From Streptomyces sp. LUP30 (GTDB taxonomy: Bacteria > Actinomycetota > Actinomycetes > Streptomycetales > Streptomycetaceae), in the NCBI RefSeq assembly GCF_001746365.1, contig NZ_MJAJ01000005.1, positions 528-64,527 on the forward strand: a stretch of DNA of 64,000 nucleotides, read 5' to 3'. The notes below the pieces were generated by a model that had not been told where the DNA came from, ran no database searches, and worked only from the letters and a program-made list of their open reading frames with translations. The translations under genes were made by a program, and so were the position numbers. Within the stretch, counting starts at the first letter, position 1. Each line of letters begins with the position of its first letter. Positions 25,577 to 33,965 of this stretch are shown here, piece after piece.

Positions 25577-26011
25577 ATGACATCGATCAGGCAGTTCCAA
25601 GTCACCTTCGACTGCGCCGAGCCCGAACGCGTCGCTCGCTTCTGGTGCGAGGTGCTGGGCTACGTCGTACCGCCGCCGCCGAAGGGCTTCGACACGTGGG
25701 ACGCCTACGACCGTTCACTGCCGCCCGAGGAACGCGGAGCATGGTTCGCATGCAGCGATCCCTCGGGCGTGGGGCCGCGGCTGTTCTTCCAGCGCGTCCC
25801 GGAAGGCAAGACCGCCAAGAACCGGGTGCATCTCGACGTACGGGTCGGCACCGGACTCGTGGGCGAGGAACGGCTGGCCACACTCCAGGCCGAGTGCACA
25901 CGGCTGCTCGCGCTCGGCGCGACACGCGTACAAGTCCTCCTCGCCGACGAGGACAACGAGTCCTGCATCGTGATGCAGGACATCGAGGGCAACGAGTTCT
26001 GCCTCGACTGA
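25577..26011 (+). CDS. VOC-fold (glyoxalase/bleomycin-resistance-like) protein
   Basis: A protein of 144 residues. VTFDCAEPERVARFWCEVLGY at the N-terminus and MQDIEGNEFCLD at the C-terminus are the two ends of a vicinal-oxygen-chelate fold of the Glyoxalase_6 type common in Streptomyces. The final Glu in GNEFCLD is the usual metal or substrate residue. Such proteins serve as isomerases, dioxygenases or antibiotic-binding proteins; substrate cannot be predicted. Transcribed alone, 52 bases before a collapsed maleylpyruvate isomerase-like gene. Confidence 0.8.
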   Translation: MTSIRQFQVTFDCAEPERVARFWCEVLGYVVPPPPKGFDTWDAYDRSLPPEERGAWFACSDPSGVGPRLFFQRVPEGKTAKNRVHLDVRVGTGLVGEERLATLQAECTRLLALGATRVQVLLADEDNESCIVMQDIEGNEFCLD

Positions 26012-26063
26012 GCAATGCGACGCGACGGCGAGCCGGCGGAGCGCGCCGAGTCATGGAGGGCCA

Positions 26064-26354
26064 GTGGGTCTGCAGAACGCCTACGTGGAGAGCGCCGCGC
26101 AGGCCGTGTCCCTGCTGGACGCACCGGAAGTGGCCGCCTCGTGGGACCTCCTGACCCGGATGGTCGAGCTGGCTGTACCCATGGACGACCTGGCAGTCAG
26201 CGTGGGCCTCAGCGCGCCGAGGCTTCCCCGGGCCGCCTTCGATCCCGTGGTTGCGCTGCTGACCGAGCTCGCCGCCCGGCGCCACGGCCGAGCAGCCCTG
26301 CTCCGCGCCCTGACCCGCGCTGAGCGCGGACCGTCTGCCATCAACGTGTTCTGA
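26064..26354 (+). CDS. Internally deleted maleylpyruvate isomerase-family protein
   Basis: 96 residues. The first 28 (NAYVESAAQAVSLLDAPEVAASWD) match the N-terminus of mycothiol-dependent maleylpyruvate isomerase/DinB-like proteins. From LLTRMVELAV onward (VPMDDLAVSVGL, RRHGRAALLRALTRAER, SAINVF) it matches their C-terminus. The central roughly 100 or more residues, including the four-helix core and metal-binding His residues, are missing, joined in frame at about 26143. An intact member is about 200-210 residues. The GTG has GGAGGG close upstream, so it may still be translated, but enzymatic function is unlikely. Confidence 0.65.
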   Translation: MGLQNAYVESAAQAVSLLDAPEVAASWDLLTRMVELAVPMDDLAVSVGLSAPRLPRAAFDPVVALLTELAARRHGRAALLRALTRAERGPSAINVF

Positions 26355-26592
26355 ACGCGCCCCTGCCGTCGGTTCGTCGACGAGGTGGCTGGCCGGCGGG
26401 CAGCGGAGGTGGGACCGAGGCGTCGCGGCCCCGGTGGCCGGAGCGATGTCCGCGGGCGGACGTGCCGGGGCCGTAGTCGCCGAGGAGGGCGAGCCGCTGC
26501 TCCCGGGATGTTCCCGGGGCCGGCCGGGGCGTCATCGTGCCAGGTCAGTACGATGCGCGGGCACGACTTGCACGAGCACGAAGGACGTCCCC

Positions 26593-27645
26593 TTGTCTGG
26601 CCCACTCCCCTCTCCGGACCCCTCGCAGCCGGCCCACCCGTCGGAGAACACGGCCCGGACGAGGTGGCTGCGGACGAACTCGGCCCGCCTCGGACTCATC
26701 GCCGCCGTGCCGATCTGCGGGTTGATCACGCCCGGGCTGGGTGCGGTCGCGCTCGCCGGGGCCATCGTCGCCCTGTGGCGGAAGAATCCCTGGTCGAAGC
26801 AGGGCAAGGTGGTGGCGACGATCGCCGCGGCGGCACTGCTCGGCGCGGTCGTTCCTGCTCCTGCGAAGGACGGGGCGCAGGACCGCAGGGCTGCTGTGCA
26901 GCAGGTTCCCGCCTCGGCGGTTCCCTCGGTGTCCGCCGCCCCCGCGGTATCGAGGAGGCCGCTGGCTGACTTCCGCGGCAAGAGTCTGGAAGTCGCGTAC
27001 ATCAGGATCGTCAGGACCGGTGCCACCGTCGTGTTCCACGACGCGTCCGACGAGGGTGAGCACATCGAGTTCAGCTCGCGAGGGCTGTGGACGGTGTGCT
27101 TCCAGAACGAGACGGGCACCGGCGCGGAGCGGACGGTCGACCTCGGCGCGGTCCGCCGGGGCGACCCGTGTCCCACGCGGGACGGCGGCCCCCTGCCGCT
27201 GCCCACCATGCCCGAGTTGGTGTGGAAGACCTGGCTGCAGGCGCGCAAGGAGGTCATCGCTCTCGGGGTGCCCGCCGATCGCGTCCGGGCCCGGGAGGCG
27301 TACGTCAACGACACGCTGCCGGAGGAGGGGAAGTACGACGCCTGGCGCGTGTGCGCCCATGACCCGGCGCAGGGCGAAGCGATCCGCACCGACGCGGACG
27401 TGACGCTCTACCTCTCCTCCCCCGCCAACGGCTGCCCCGAGTCCCGGCGCGGAGTCGGCACCTCGGCGAGGCTCTCCGACCGCGACGACGACGGCGATCC
27501 CGACTACCGAGATCCCTACCCCGGCGACCGCAACCGCACGAGCACCTTTCCCGACGGCTTCCCCCGCGACTCGAACGGCTCGAACGACTCGAACGGCTCC
27601 GACGGTCACGGCTGGAACCCCTGCCACCACACCCACTGGTGCTGA
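26593..27645 (+). CDS. Membrane-anchored PASTA-like protein with acidic Asp-rich tail
   Basis: 350 residues from TTG 26593, which has GAAGGAC seven bases upstream. A basic segment is followed by two hydrophobic helices (about 35-60 and 72-90). An extracytoplasmic part contains two Cys-bearing beta modules, the second PASTA-like (MPELVWKTWLQARKEVIALG ... YLSSP). The C-terminus has RDDDGDPDYRDPYPGDRN, an EF-hand/thrombospondin-3-like calcium motif, Ser/Asn repeats, and ends NPCHHTHWC with potential metal ligands. Function unknown; PASTA units elsewhere bind peptidoglycan. Transcribed alone and followed by a strong terminator. In 26355-26592 upstream no gene is seen. Confidence 0.75.
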   Translation: MSGPLPSPDPSQPAHPSENTARTRWLRTNSARLGLIAAVPICGLITPGLGAVALAGAIVALWRKNPWSKQGKVVATIAAAALLGAVVPAPAKDGAQDRRAAVQQVPASAVPSVSAAPAVSRRPLADFRGKSLEVAYIRIVRTGATVVFHDASDEGEHIEFSSRGLWTVCFQNETGTGAERTVDLGAVRRGDPCPTRDGGPLPLPTMPELVWKTWLQARKEVIALGVPADRVRAREAYVNDTLPEEGKYDAWRVCAHDPAQGEAIRTDADVTLYLSSPANGCPESRRGVGTSARLSDRDDDGDPDYRDPYPGDRNRTSTFPDGFPRDSNGSNDSNGSDGHGWNPCHHTHWC

Positions 27646-27978
27646 CGCGCCATCCGGTCACCAGGATCACCGGTCCGCAGGCACAGGGCCGGCCGGCTGA
27701 CGGCCGGCCCTGTGCCGCCGTACGGGGCTGAACCTGGACGAGGTCCCTGGGCGACGGTCCGTCACCGAGTGAAGGCCCCCTCGTTCCCACCGGCCCGTGC
27801 CCATCTCAGCCGTCTACCTGCTGCGCGCCGCACACCGCCCCTTCGGTTGCGCCCCAACTCAGCCAAAAGCGCCGCCAGTTGTGACCGAAAACGGCAGCAA
27901 TTCCGGCACAACCATCCGAACAGCTCGCCGGTCACATAAGGCAGGAGTAACCAACTCCTAAGTACACAAGGGGGAAAT
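27646..27978. other. Intergenic region: terminator then sapA-like leader
   Basis: No gene is seen. The left part holds the 27681-27715 terminator. The AT-richer stretch 27860-27978 is the promoter/leader of the SapA-like gene and contains the inverted repeat AGGAGT-N5-ACTCCT (27943-27959), which ends about 10 bases before the AAGGGGGAAAT ribosome site and could fold in the mRNA leader. Confidence 0.5.
27681..27715 (+). terminator. Stem-loop terminator after the PASTA-like gene
   Basis: Perfect 14-bp stem (27681-27694 with 27702-27715) and a 7-base loop, 36 bases after the stop codon. Confidence 0.85.
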
Positions 27979-28428
27979 ATGCGCTTCACTCACACCATGT
28001 TGGGCGCCGCCACACTGGCCGCTCTGGCGGTCGGGGCCACGACCGCCCTGGCGGCACCCGCGTCGGCCACACCCAACACCACCCCGCAGAAGGTCTGCGG
28101 AAGCGGCTACAAGACCGTGAACTCCGCCGCCGTCGGCTCGCTGGGCACCGTCTACCTCACCTACAACGCCGCCAACGGCAACAACTGCGTCGCCACCATC
28201 CGCAGCAACCCCGGCAACGCCGTGGACATGTCCGCCTGGATCTACGTGCCGGACACCGGCAAGGGCGACGACGACTACGGGCACTACACCTCGTTCGCGG
28301 GTCCCACCTACGTCGTCGGCAAGGGCCACTGCGTCGACTGGGGCGGCGGCATCGCCAACACCACCGTCCAGGTGAGCGGCTCCAACTGCGCCTCCCTCAA
28401 GGAGCTGCGGAAGACCTTCACCCGCTGA
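27979..28428 (+). CDS. sapA: Secreted spore-associated protein A-like protein (SapA)
   Basis: 149 residues with a Sec signal peptide (hydrophobic to ALAAPASA, cleavage near 31). The mature part GSGYKTVNSAAVGSLGTVYLTYN ... GNNCVATI ... GHCVDWGGGI closely matches my memory of SapA from Streptomyces coelicolor spores. Four Cys in the mature protein probably form two disulfides. Its role on spores is not established. The ATG has a purine-rich AAGGGGGAAAT ribosome site. Transcribed alone, closed by a hairpin at 28528. Confidence 0.85.
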   Translation: MRFTHTMLGAATLAALAVGATTALAAPASATPNTTPQKVCGSGYKTVNSAAVGSLGTVYLTYNAANGNNCVATIRSNPGNAVDMSAWIYVPDTGKGDDDYGHYTSFAGPTYVVGKGHCVDWGGGIANTTVQVSGSNCASLKELRKTFTR

Positions 28429-28527
28429 CCCTCCCCTGCCGCCCGCCGACCACCGGCCCGGACGACGCCCGGGCCGTCAGGACGGCACCTTGACGCAGGA
28501 CGCGCAACAGGCCGTGACGGTCTGCCC

Positions 28528-28560
28528 GCCCTGGCGGAGCCCACCCGGCTCCGCCAGGGC
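28528..28560 (+). terminator. Stem-loop terminator after the sapA-like gene
   Basis: Perfect 14-bp stem (28528-28541 with 28547-28560) and a 5-base loop, 99 bases after the sapA-like stop. Confidence 0.85.
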
Positions 28561-28695
28561 AACACCCTGCGGTTCGAGAACACTCGTGGAAAGACCCATG
28601 GTGTGTGCGGCCTACACGTAGGCTCGGAACGCGCGGTCGGCCCGGGGCGCGTCGGGGCCGGTGCCCGAGGATTTCGGCGAAGGGAGCATCCCGTT

Positions 28696-29298
28696 GTGAC
28701 GGACACTCACGAGGAAGAAGTCCTGGCTCGGATCGCCAAGGGGCTCGTCTACACCGAGTCGGAAGCGGCCTTCCAGGCCCCTCGCCGCCGCACGGACCAG
28801 ATCTTCGAGTACAACCGAACCCCGCCGAGCGAAACGGAGAAACGCCGAGCACTGCTCGTCGCGATCTTCGGCTCGGTCGGTGAGCGCACGATCCTGCTGC
28901 CCCCCTTCCACGCCGGGTTCGGCAGCAACGTCCACATCGGCGACGACTTCTTCGGCAACGTGAACCTGACATTCGTCGACGACGTGGACATCCGCATAGG
29001 CGACGGTGTCATGATCGCTCCCAGCGTGACCCTGACCACCACGGGCCACCCGGTGCACCCCTCGCGACGCGTCGACTTCGGACGGTTCTCCGAACCGATC
29101 GTGATCGAGGACAAGGCGTGGATCGGCAGCAACGCGGTGATCCTGCCGGGCGTCCGGATCGGATACGGGTCGGTGATCGGCGCCGGCAGCGTCGTCAGCC
29201 GCAGCATCCCCCCGATGTCCGTCGCGGTCGGAGCACCGTGCCGGGTGATCCGCGCGATCACGGACGAGGACCTCACCGCACGCACAGCCGAGGACTAG
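28696..29298 (+). CDS. Maltose/galactoside O-acetyltransferase family (left-handed beta-helix)
   Basis: A protein of 200 residues. The N-terminal Mac domain has the TDQIFEYNRTPPSETEKR region; hexapeptide repeats follow, with TTTGHPVHPSRR supplying the catalytic His and VGAPCRVIRAI at the end, as in LacA/Maa enzymes. It transfers acetyl from acetyl-CoA to a sugar hydroxyl, possibly for detoxification of excess sugar. GTG 28696 is favoured because the Mac domain starts at once; the ribosome site GAAGGGAG is about 10 bases upstream. No gene is seen in the 29299-29571 stretch that follows. Confidence 0.88.
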   Translation: MTDTHEEEVLARIAKGLVYTESEAAFQAPRRRTDQIFEYNRTPPSETEKRRALLVAIFGSVGERTILLPPFHAGFGSNVHIGDDFFGNVNLTFVDDVDIRIGDGVMIAPSVTLTTTGHPVHPSRRVDFGRFSEPIVIEDKAWIGSNAVILPGVRIGYGSVIGAGSVVSRSIPPMSVAVGAPCRVIRAITDEDLTARTAED

Positions 29299-29571
29299 GG
29301 AGTTCACTCGGCCCGTCGGACCGACCGGAGGGAAACGCCTCCTCGCCACCGTCAGGTGAAGGTGATCGGTGCAGCCGACCGCCGGGCCGCCCTGGAGGGG
29401 AAGACAGCCCGGACGGGGGCGGCGACGGTCGGCGGAAGCAGTGCGCAGGGCCGGAGATCGCCGCGTGGCCGCACGGCCGGGTCGAAGCCCTGCGGAGTCC
29501 GCGTCCCTCCCGCACGGTCATCGTCCGGAACCGGCCTGCCCCGTCCGGTGGCCACTACCGAGGCGTACGGA

Positions 29572-29814
29572 TCAGCCGCCGCTCTTGCGACGGAACGACC
29601 GCTGACTCGCCGCCGGGCCGTGCGCGCCGTGAATCTTCGACGTGCCGGCGTTCGCGGCGCCGTCACCGGCGTCCCCCTGCAGGCCGCGCTTGCGCGCCAG
29701 AGCCTCGCGGAACCTGCGCTTCAAGTCGTACTGGCCGTCGTCGTCGGGCGAGAGGGAACCGCTCTCGCCGTCGACCGGCTCCGAGCCTTCGGGCGATGCT
29801 GACTCTGCGGTCAT
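29572..29814 (-). CDS. DUF5302 small protein
   Basis: 80 residues. An acidic, disordered N-terminus is followed by YDLKRRFREALARKRG and the C-terminal signature KIHGAHGPAASQRSFRRKSGG (last residues), which is diagnostic for DUF5302 proteins of Streptomyces. Function unknown; the charge pattern suggests a nucleic-acid or protein-binding tail. ATG 29814 has AGGAGG five bases upstream and is preferred over upstream ATGs. Confidence 0.85.
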   Translation of the reverse strand: MTAESASPEGSEPVDGESGSLSPDDDGQYDLKRRFREALARKRGLQGDAGDGAANAGTSKIHGAHGPAASQRSFRRKSGG

Positions 29815-29980
29815 GGAGACCTCCTGGCACTGGGCAGTGGAATGCACAGCTTGTCATGGCGGACGCCGGTCGAAGCGCCGGCGTCCTGCGTCGCCGACCG
29901 CCGATCGGGGGCCCGGGCGGACGGCTTCGCGCATAAGGCATGCGATTGCGGGGCAGCCGCCGGGAATGCGTGGAAACCAG

Positions 29981-30478
29981 ATGTACGCCACGAGCAACGC
30001 ACACGGTCGGCCTGTGCGCGAGGGCGCCGCACGGACACAGCCCGAGGGAAAGCACCGGCGCACCGGACGACGAGGGGGCCGGTGGCATCGGCGGGTTCTG
30101 GCCTACCGCGGCGTCGAGCTGCTTCCGTCGTCGGCGCCGGTGGGCGCGGGAGAGGAGTGCCTGCTGCTGGTGCACATCCGCAAAGTGGTCGGTCGGGTGA
30201 CCTACCGGGCCTGCGACGAGTGCGCCGAAGGTGTGATCACCGACGTCGTCATCGACGAACCGTTCCGCGACTGCGGGCTGGGCACCAGGGCACTCTCGCA
30301 CCTCCGTTCCCGGCACCCCGGCGTCGCCTGGCGCACGACGCTCGAAACCCGCCTCACGCGGGGTCTGCTGCGCCGCATGCGCATCCCCAGGACAGCCGAG
30401 GAAGGGAGCTGCTCACACCTGCGCGCCGCCCCGGCCGCATCCGCCTCCGCATCCGCCTCCGCTCGAGGAAACCGGTGA
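29981..30478 (+). CDS. GNAT-like acetyltransferase
   Basis: 165 residues from ATG 29981 (an ATG at 29966 is also in frame). After a basic N-terminus of about 45 residues the core reads LLVHIRKVVGRVTYRACDEC, then VITDVVIDEPFRDCGLGTRAL. The last part is GNAT motif A with a G-L-G-T acetyl-CoA pyrophosphate loop. Similar short Streptomyces proteins have the YRTCETC...GLG pattern. The C-terminal Ser/Ala repeats look unstructured. The two closely spaced Cys (DEC after RAC) may be structural. Substrate unknown. No gene is seen in 30479-30711. Confidence 0.6.
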   Translation: MYATSNAHGRPVREGAARTQPEGKHRRTGRRGGRWHRRVLAYRGVELLPSSAPVGAGEECLLLVHIRKVVGRVTYRACDECAEGVITDVVIDEPFRDCGLGTRALSHLRSRHPGVAWRTTLETRLTRGLLRRMRIPRTAEEGSCSHLRAAPAASASASASARGNR

Positions 30479-30711
30479 CCTGCTCACCGCTCGGCCACCG
30501 GGACGGGCTGTCGGAGCCGGGCGGACTGTGCGACGCTGCAAGGACAACCAGCCTGGTCCGGTAGGAGACCCCGCGCCGCCCTCGAAGGTCACCACGTGAC
30601 CGGGACGCGGTACGGGTCGTCCTGCTCGGCTGCACGCGCCCCACTACGCGTGCTCGACGCCCTCGTCCTCACGGGGCGTGATGGGCTCGACCCCGAACAG
30701 AGGGGCGGACC

Positions 30712-31065
30712 GTGAACGTCTTCGGCGTGACGACGCAGCACCATCCCACCCGCACCGTGATCACCGTCGCCGGAGACATGGACCTTCAGACACACCCCCA
30801 GCTCGCGCAGGCCGCCTCCCTCGTACCGGAGCACTGCACCTCACTGGAGATGGATCTTTCCGGTGTGTCGTTCATGGACTCCAGCGGCCTGAACCTCCTT
30901 CTGCTGCTGCGCCGACGCCTCCAGGCGCAAGGCGGTCGTCTCACCCTGACCGGCCTGCGCCACCAGCCGCGGCACCTGCTCGCCCTCACGGGGACCGACC
31001 GACTGCTCACGGCCGACACCGCCGGACACCACCGGCCGCAGGCGCCCCGCCGCCCTCGCGGCTGA
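30712..31065 (+). CDS. STAS-domain anti-anti-sigma factor
   Basis: 117 residues. The STAS fold (RTVITVAGDMDLQTHPQL ... LEMDLSGVSFMDSSGLNLLL) is complete, with the phosphorylatable Ser in FMDSSGL. When dephosphorylated such proteins sequester an RsbW-type kinase and free a sigma factor. The C-terminal 20 residues are a basic Pro/Arg tail. GTG 30712 follows GAGGGGCGG. It stands alone, so its kinase and phosphatase partners are not identified; the SpoIIE-type protein at 13001 is one candidate. Confidence 0.88.
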   Translation: MNVFGVTTQHHPTRTVITVAGDMDLQTHPQLAQAASLVPEHCTSLEMDLSGVSFMDSSGLNLLLLLRRRLQAQGGRLTLTGLRHQPRHLLALTGTDRLLTADTAGHHRPQAPRRPRG

Positions 31066-31252
31066 CATCGGCATCCGGCTCCCGGGCCGTCCCCCTCGTG
31101 ACCGTCCCCGCCTTGCTGTGCGGCCGGGCGCTGCCCGCTGATCAGCAGTTCACCAGCGGCAGGTCTGCGCCGGGACATCGTGGGCAGACGGTGGATCGGC
31201 CTCAACGCCTTTGGCCGACACCGCCGTACCGCGCCGACCCGTGGGAGACATG

Positions 31253-33010
31253 ATGCCGACCGCCGCACCGGAAAGACCGGCCGAACTGCCCGGCGAGAGA
31301 CCGCGAGCCGCCCGGACCGGCCGCTCGTTCGCGCTGCCCCGAGGCGTGGGACGAACCGCCGCGCGCATCTCAGCGTTGACGGTGTGCCAGGGCGCGCTGA
31401 TGGTGGGACTCGGGCTGCTCATCACCGGACCCGCCCGGGGACTGTGGCCGCTGACGGTCGAGGACGACGTCAACGAGGGCTTCGAGCACGCCCGGACCGG
31501 CACCCTCACCACGATGTCGTACCTCGGCTCGGAAGCCGGCGACACCCTGACGGTGATCGCCGTCACCGTCCTGGCGTGTGCGGGTCTGATCCTGATCCCC
31601 CGTCTGCCGATGTGGCGTCAGGCCTCGTTCCTCGCCGTCGCCGTGTCGCTCCAGTCGCTGGTGTTCCTCGTCATCACCGAGTCGGTGGACCGTCATCGCC
31701 CCGACGTGGACCGTCTTGACGCCTCACCGCCCACCTCCAGCTACACGTCCGGGCACACGGGGGCGGCCACCGCGCTCTACGGCGGCCTGGCGGTGCTCGC
31801 GCTGTCCCGGCTGCGCGGGCCGTGGCGGCGGATCGTGGGCGGTCTGCTGCTCCTCATGCCGGTGATGGTGGCCGTCGCCCGCCTCTACCGGGGCATGCAC
31901 CACCCCACGGACGTCGTGGGCGGTCTGGCCAACGGCGGCCTGTCCCTGCTGATCGTCGGTCGTGCCCTGTTCACCGACGGGACCGTAACGGCTCCGGTCG
32001 GGGCGAGCCCCGCGCCGTCCGCCGAGGGCGCAGGGTCAGACCCGGGCGCACCGGGTCGCGGCCGCACTGCGGTGATCTTCAACCCGACGGTCACCGGCGA
32101 AGCCGACCGCGAGGCGCTGCGCGAGGTCCTGGAACGCCACGGTCACCGCGCACCCGTGTTCGTCGAGACCACGGCGGAGGACCCGGGCACGGGTCAGGCG
32201 GCCGCCGCGGTCCGTGACGGCGCACGACTGGTCGTGGTCTGCGGCGGCGACGGCACCCTGCGGGCGGCCGCGGACGCGCTGGCGGGAAGCGGCGTGCCGC
32301 TGGCTCTGGTGCCCTGTGGCACGGGCAATCTGCTGGCCCGCAACCTCGGTCTGCCGCTGTCCCCCACCGCCGCGCTCGACGCCGCCCTGCGGGGCGCCCC
32401 GCGCCGCATCGACCTCGGCCGCATCGAGGGTGACGGCCTCGCCGCCACCCACTTCGCCGCGATGTCCGGGGCCGGCCTCGACGCCGCGATCATGGAGCAC
32501 ACCGACGACCGCGCCAAGTCCGTCCTGGGCTGGCCCGCCTATGTCCTGGCGGGCGTCGGCGCACTGCGGACTCCGCGGATGCGCCTGACCGTCCGGCTCG
32601 ACGAGGCGCCCGCCCTGCACCGCACGGCCCGCATGGTGCTCATCGGCAACGTCGGCACCGTGCAGGGCGGGACGACCTTGCTGCCGGCCGCCCGCCCCGA
32701 CGACGGTCTGCTCGATCTGCTCATCCTCGACCCGCGCGGCGCAGGCGGCTGGATGCGCGCACTGGCGACGCTGCTGCGCGGGCGTGCGAAGACGACGCGC
32801 CGGCCGTCGGCCCTCGACACCGTCACGGCCCAGGGCGACGACGGACGGGGCGTGCCGGTGGAGTTCTTCACGTTCCGACGGGCCGAACTGACCTTCGGCG
32901 ACCCGCAGTCCCGAGAGCTCGACGGTGATCCGGTGACGCCCGGCCGCCTGTTGAACGCCGAGGTCAGGCCCGGTGCGCTGACCGTGCTGCTGCCGTCGGA
33001 AGGTGCGTGA
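31253..33010 (+). CDS. PAP2 phosphatase-diacylglycerol kinase fusion protein
   Basis: 585 residues. An N-terminal five- or six-helix PAP2 domain has SVDRHRPD, SYTSGHTGA (about 166) and ARLYRGMHHPTD (about 214), the three phosphatase motifs. From about 272 there is a DAGK/sphingosine-kinase catalytic domain with VVVCGGDGTLR and ALVPCGTGNLLARNLGLP. One half removes phosphate from lipid phosphates and the other adds it to lipid alcohols such as diacylglycerol or undecaprenol. The second ATG (31253) is preferred because GGGAG is then 5 bases away. First gene of a three-gene membrane-lipid operon. Confidence 0.9.
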   Translation: MPTAAPERPAELPGERPRAARTGRSFALPRGVGRTAARISALTVCQGALMVGLGLLITGPARGLWPLTVEDDVNEGFEHARTGTLTTMSYLGSEAGDTLTVIAVTVLACAGLILIPRLPMWRQASFLAVAVSLQSLVFLVITESVDRHRPDVDRLDASPPTSSYTSGHTGAATALYGGLAVLALSRLRGPWRRIVGGLLLLMPVMVAVARLYRGMHHPTDVVGGLANGGLSLLIVGRALFTDGTVTAPVGASPAPSAEGAGSDPGAPGRGRTAVIFNPTVTGEADREALREVLERHGHRAPVFVETTAEDPGTGQAAAAVRDGARLVVVCGGDGTLRAAADALAGSGVPLALVPCGTGNLLARNLGLPLSPTAALDAALRGAPRRIDLGRIEGDGLAATHFAAMSGAGLDAAIMEHTDDRAKSVLGWPAYVLAGVGALRTPRMRLTVRLDEAPALHRTARMVLIGNVGTVQGGTTLLPAARPDDGLLDLLILDPRGAGGWMRALATLLRGRAKTTRRPSALDTVTAQGDDGRGVPVEFFTFRRAELTFGDPQSRELDGDPVTPGRLLNAEVRPGALTVLLPSEGA

Positions 33011-33011
33011 C

Positions 33012-33965
33012 ATGGGTACGGCGACCACGGTCCCCGAGACGCGTGACATGACCGGCGACGAACTGTCCGCCGACGAGGCGCTGATGTCGCTGCGCCGCTA
33101 CGGCAGCTGGGCGCTGCTGCGCGACTCCTTCGTCCGTTTCCGGTATGCCGACGGCTTCACCCATTCCCGTGCGCTCGCCCTGCAGACGGTCCTGTCGGTG
33201 ATCCCGCTGGCCATCGCGTTCGTCGGACTGTCCACCACGCTGCACACCGAGAACATAGGCCGGATCGCCGAACTGACCATCCACCGGATGGCCGAGGGGC
33301 CCAGCGCCGACGTGGTCGACGACGCGCTCGGCCGCAGCCGCCGCACGGCGGGCGACGGCGCGCAGGTCGCCCTCTGGTTCGGGCTGCTCTTCTCCCTGGT
33401 CAACACCACCACCGCGATGTGCCAGGTGGAGCGCGGCGCCAACCGGATCTACGGCAACGAGCGCGACCGCCCGTTCCGGCAGAAGTACCTGCGCGGTCTG
33501 GTGATGTCCGTCATCGCCGGACTGCCGCTCGGACTGGGGTTCATCGTCATGGTGGCCGGCGGCGACCTGGCGTCCGCGGCGGTGAGCGTCTACCAGCTCG
33601 ACGGCGGCGCACAGACAGCCTGGGAGATACTGCGCTGGCCCTCCGGGCTGCTGCTCGCGCTCATCTCGGCCAGCGTCATCTTCCGCCGTTCACCCCGTCG
33701 CAAACAGCCCGGATACACCTGGCTGGCCTTCGGCGCCGCCGTGTACCTGGTGCTGTGGACGGCGCTGACCTGGCTGCTGAGCCTCTACCTCGGCATCAGC
33801 GGCTCCTTCGACACGGTCTACGGCCCGCTCAGCGCCTTCATGTCGCTGCTGCTCTGGGCCTATCTGACCTCCATCGCCCTTTTCCTCGGACTGGCGTTCG
33901 CCGCGCAGCTGGAAGCCGCGCGAGCCCAGCGGTCCGAACCGATCGAACCCGATCCTGGAGTCTGA
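33012..33965 (+). CDS. YihY/virulence factor BrkB family membrane protein
   Basis: 317 residues with six membrane helices and the YihY/BrkB signature: YADGFTHSRALALQTVLSVIPL at the first helix, and FLGLAFAAQLEAAR at the last, where NAEL-type residues usually sit. ATG 33012, with GGAAGG eight bases upstream, is preferred to GTG 33003, which would overlap the previous gene. The family was once called RNase BN; its true role is unknown, possibly lipid or glycan transport. It sits between two lipid-phosphatase genes, favouring an envelope-lipid role. The next ATG directly follows its stop. Confidence 0.88.
   Translation: MGTATTVPETRDMTGDELSADEALMSLRRYGSWALLRDSFVRFRYADGFTHSRALALQTVLSVIPLAIAFVGLSTTLHTENIGRIAELTIHRMAEGPSADVVDDALGRSRRTAGDGAQVALWFGLLFSLVNTTTAMCQVERGANRIYGNERDRPFRQKYLRGLVMSVIAGLPLGLGFIVMVAGGDLASAAVSVYQLDGGAQTAWEILRWPSGLLLALISASVIFRRSPRRKQPGYTWLAFGAAVYLVLWTALTWLLSLYLGISGSFDTVYGPLSAFMSLLLWAYLTSIALFLGLAFAAQLEAARAQRSEPIEPDPGV

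Noticed and set aside
25353..25583. Longer N-terminus of the molybdo-oxidoreductase from the upstream open frame
   Set aside because: The extension has Cys-rich degenerate sequence with no helix structure or start; treated as a duplication relic.
29299..29571. Short minus-strand open frames after the acetyltransferase
   Set aside because: Arg/Pro/Ser-rich composition, no ribosome site, no family resemblance.
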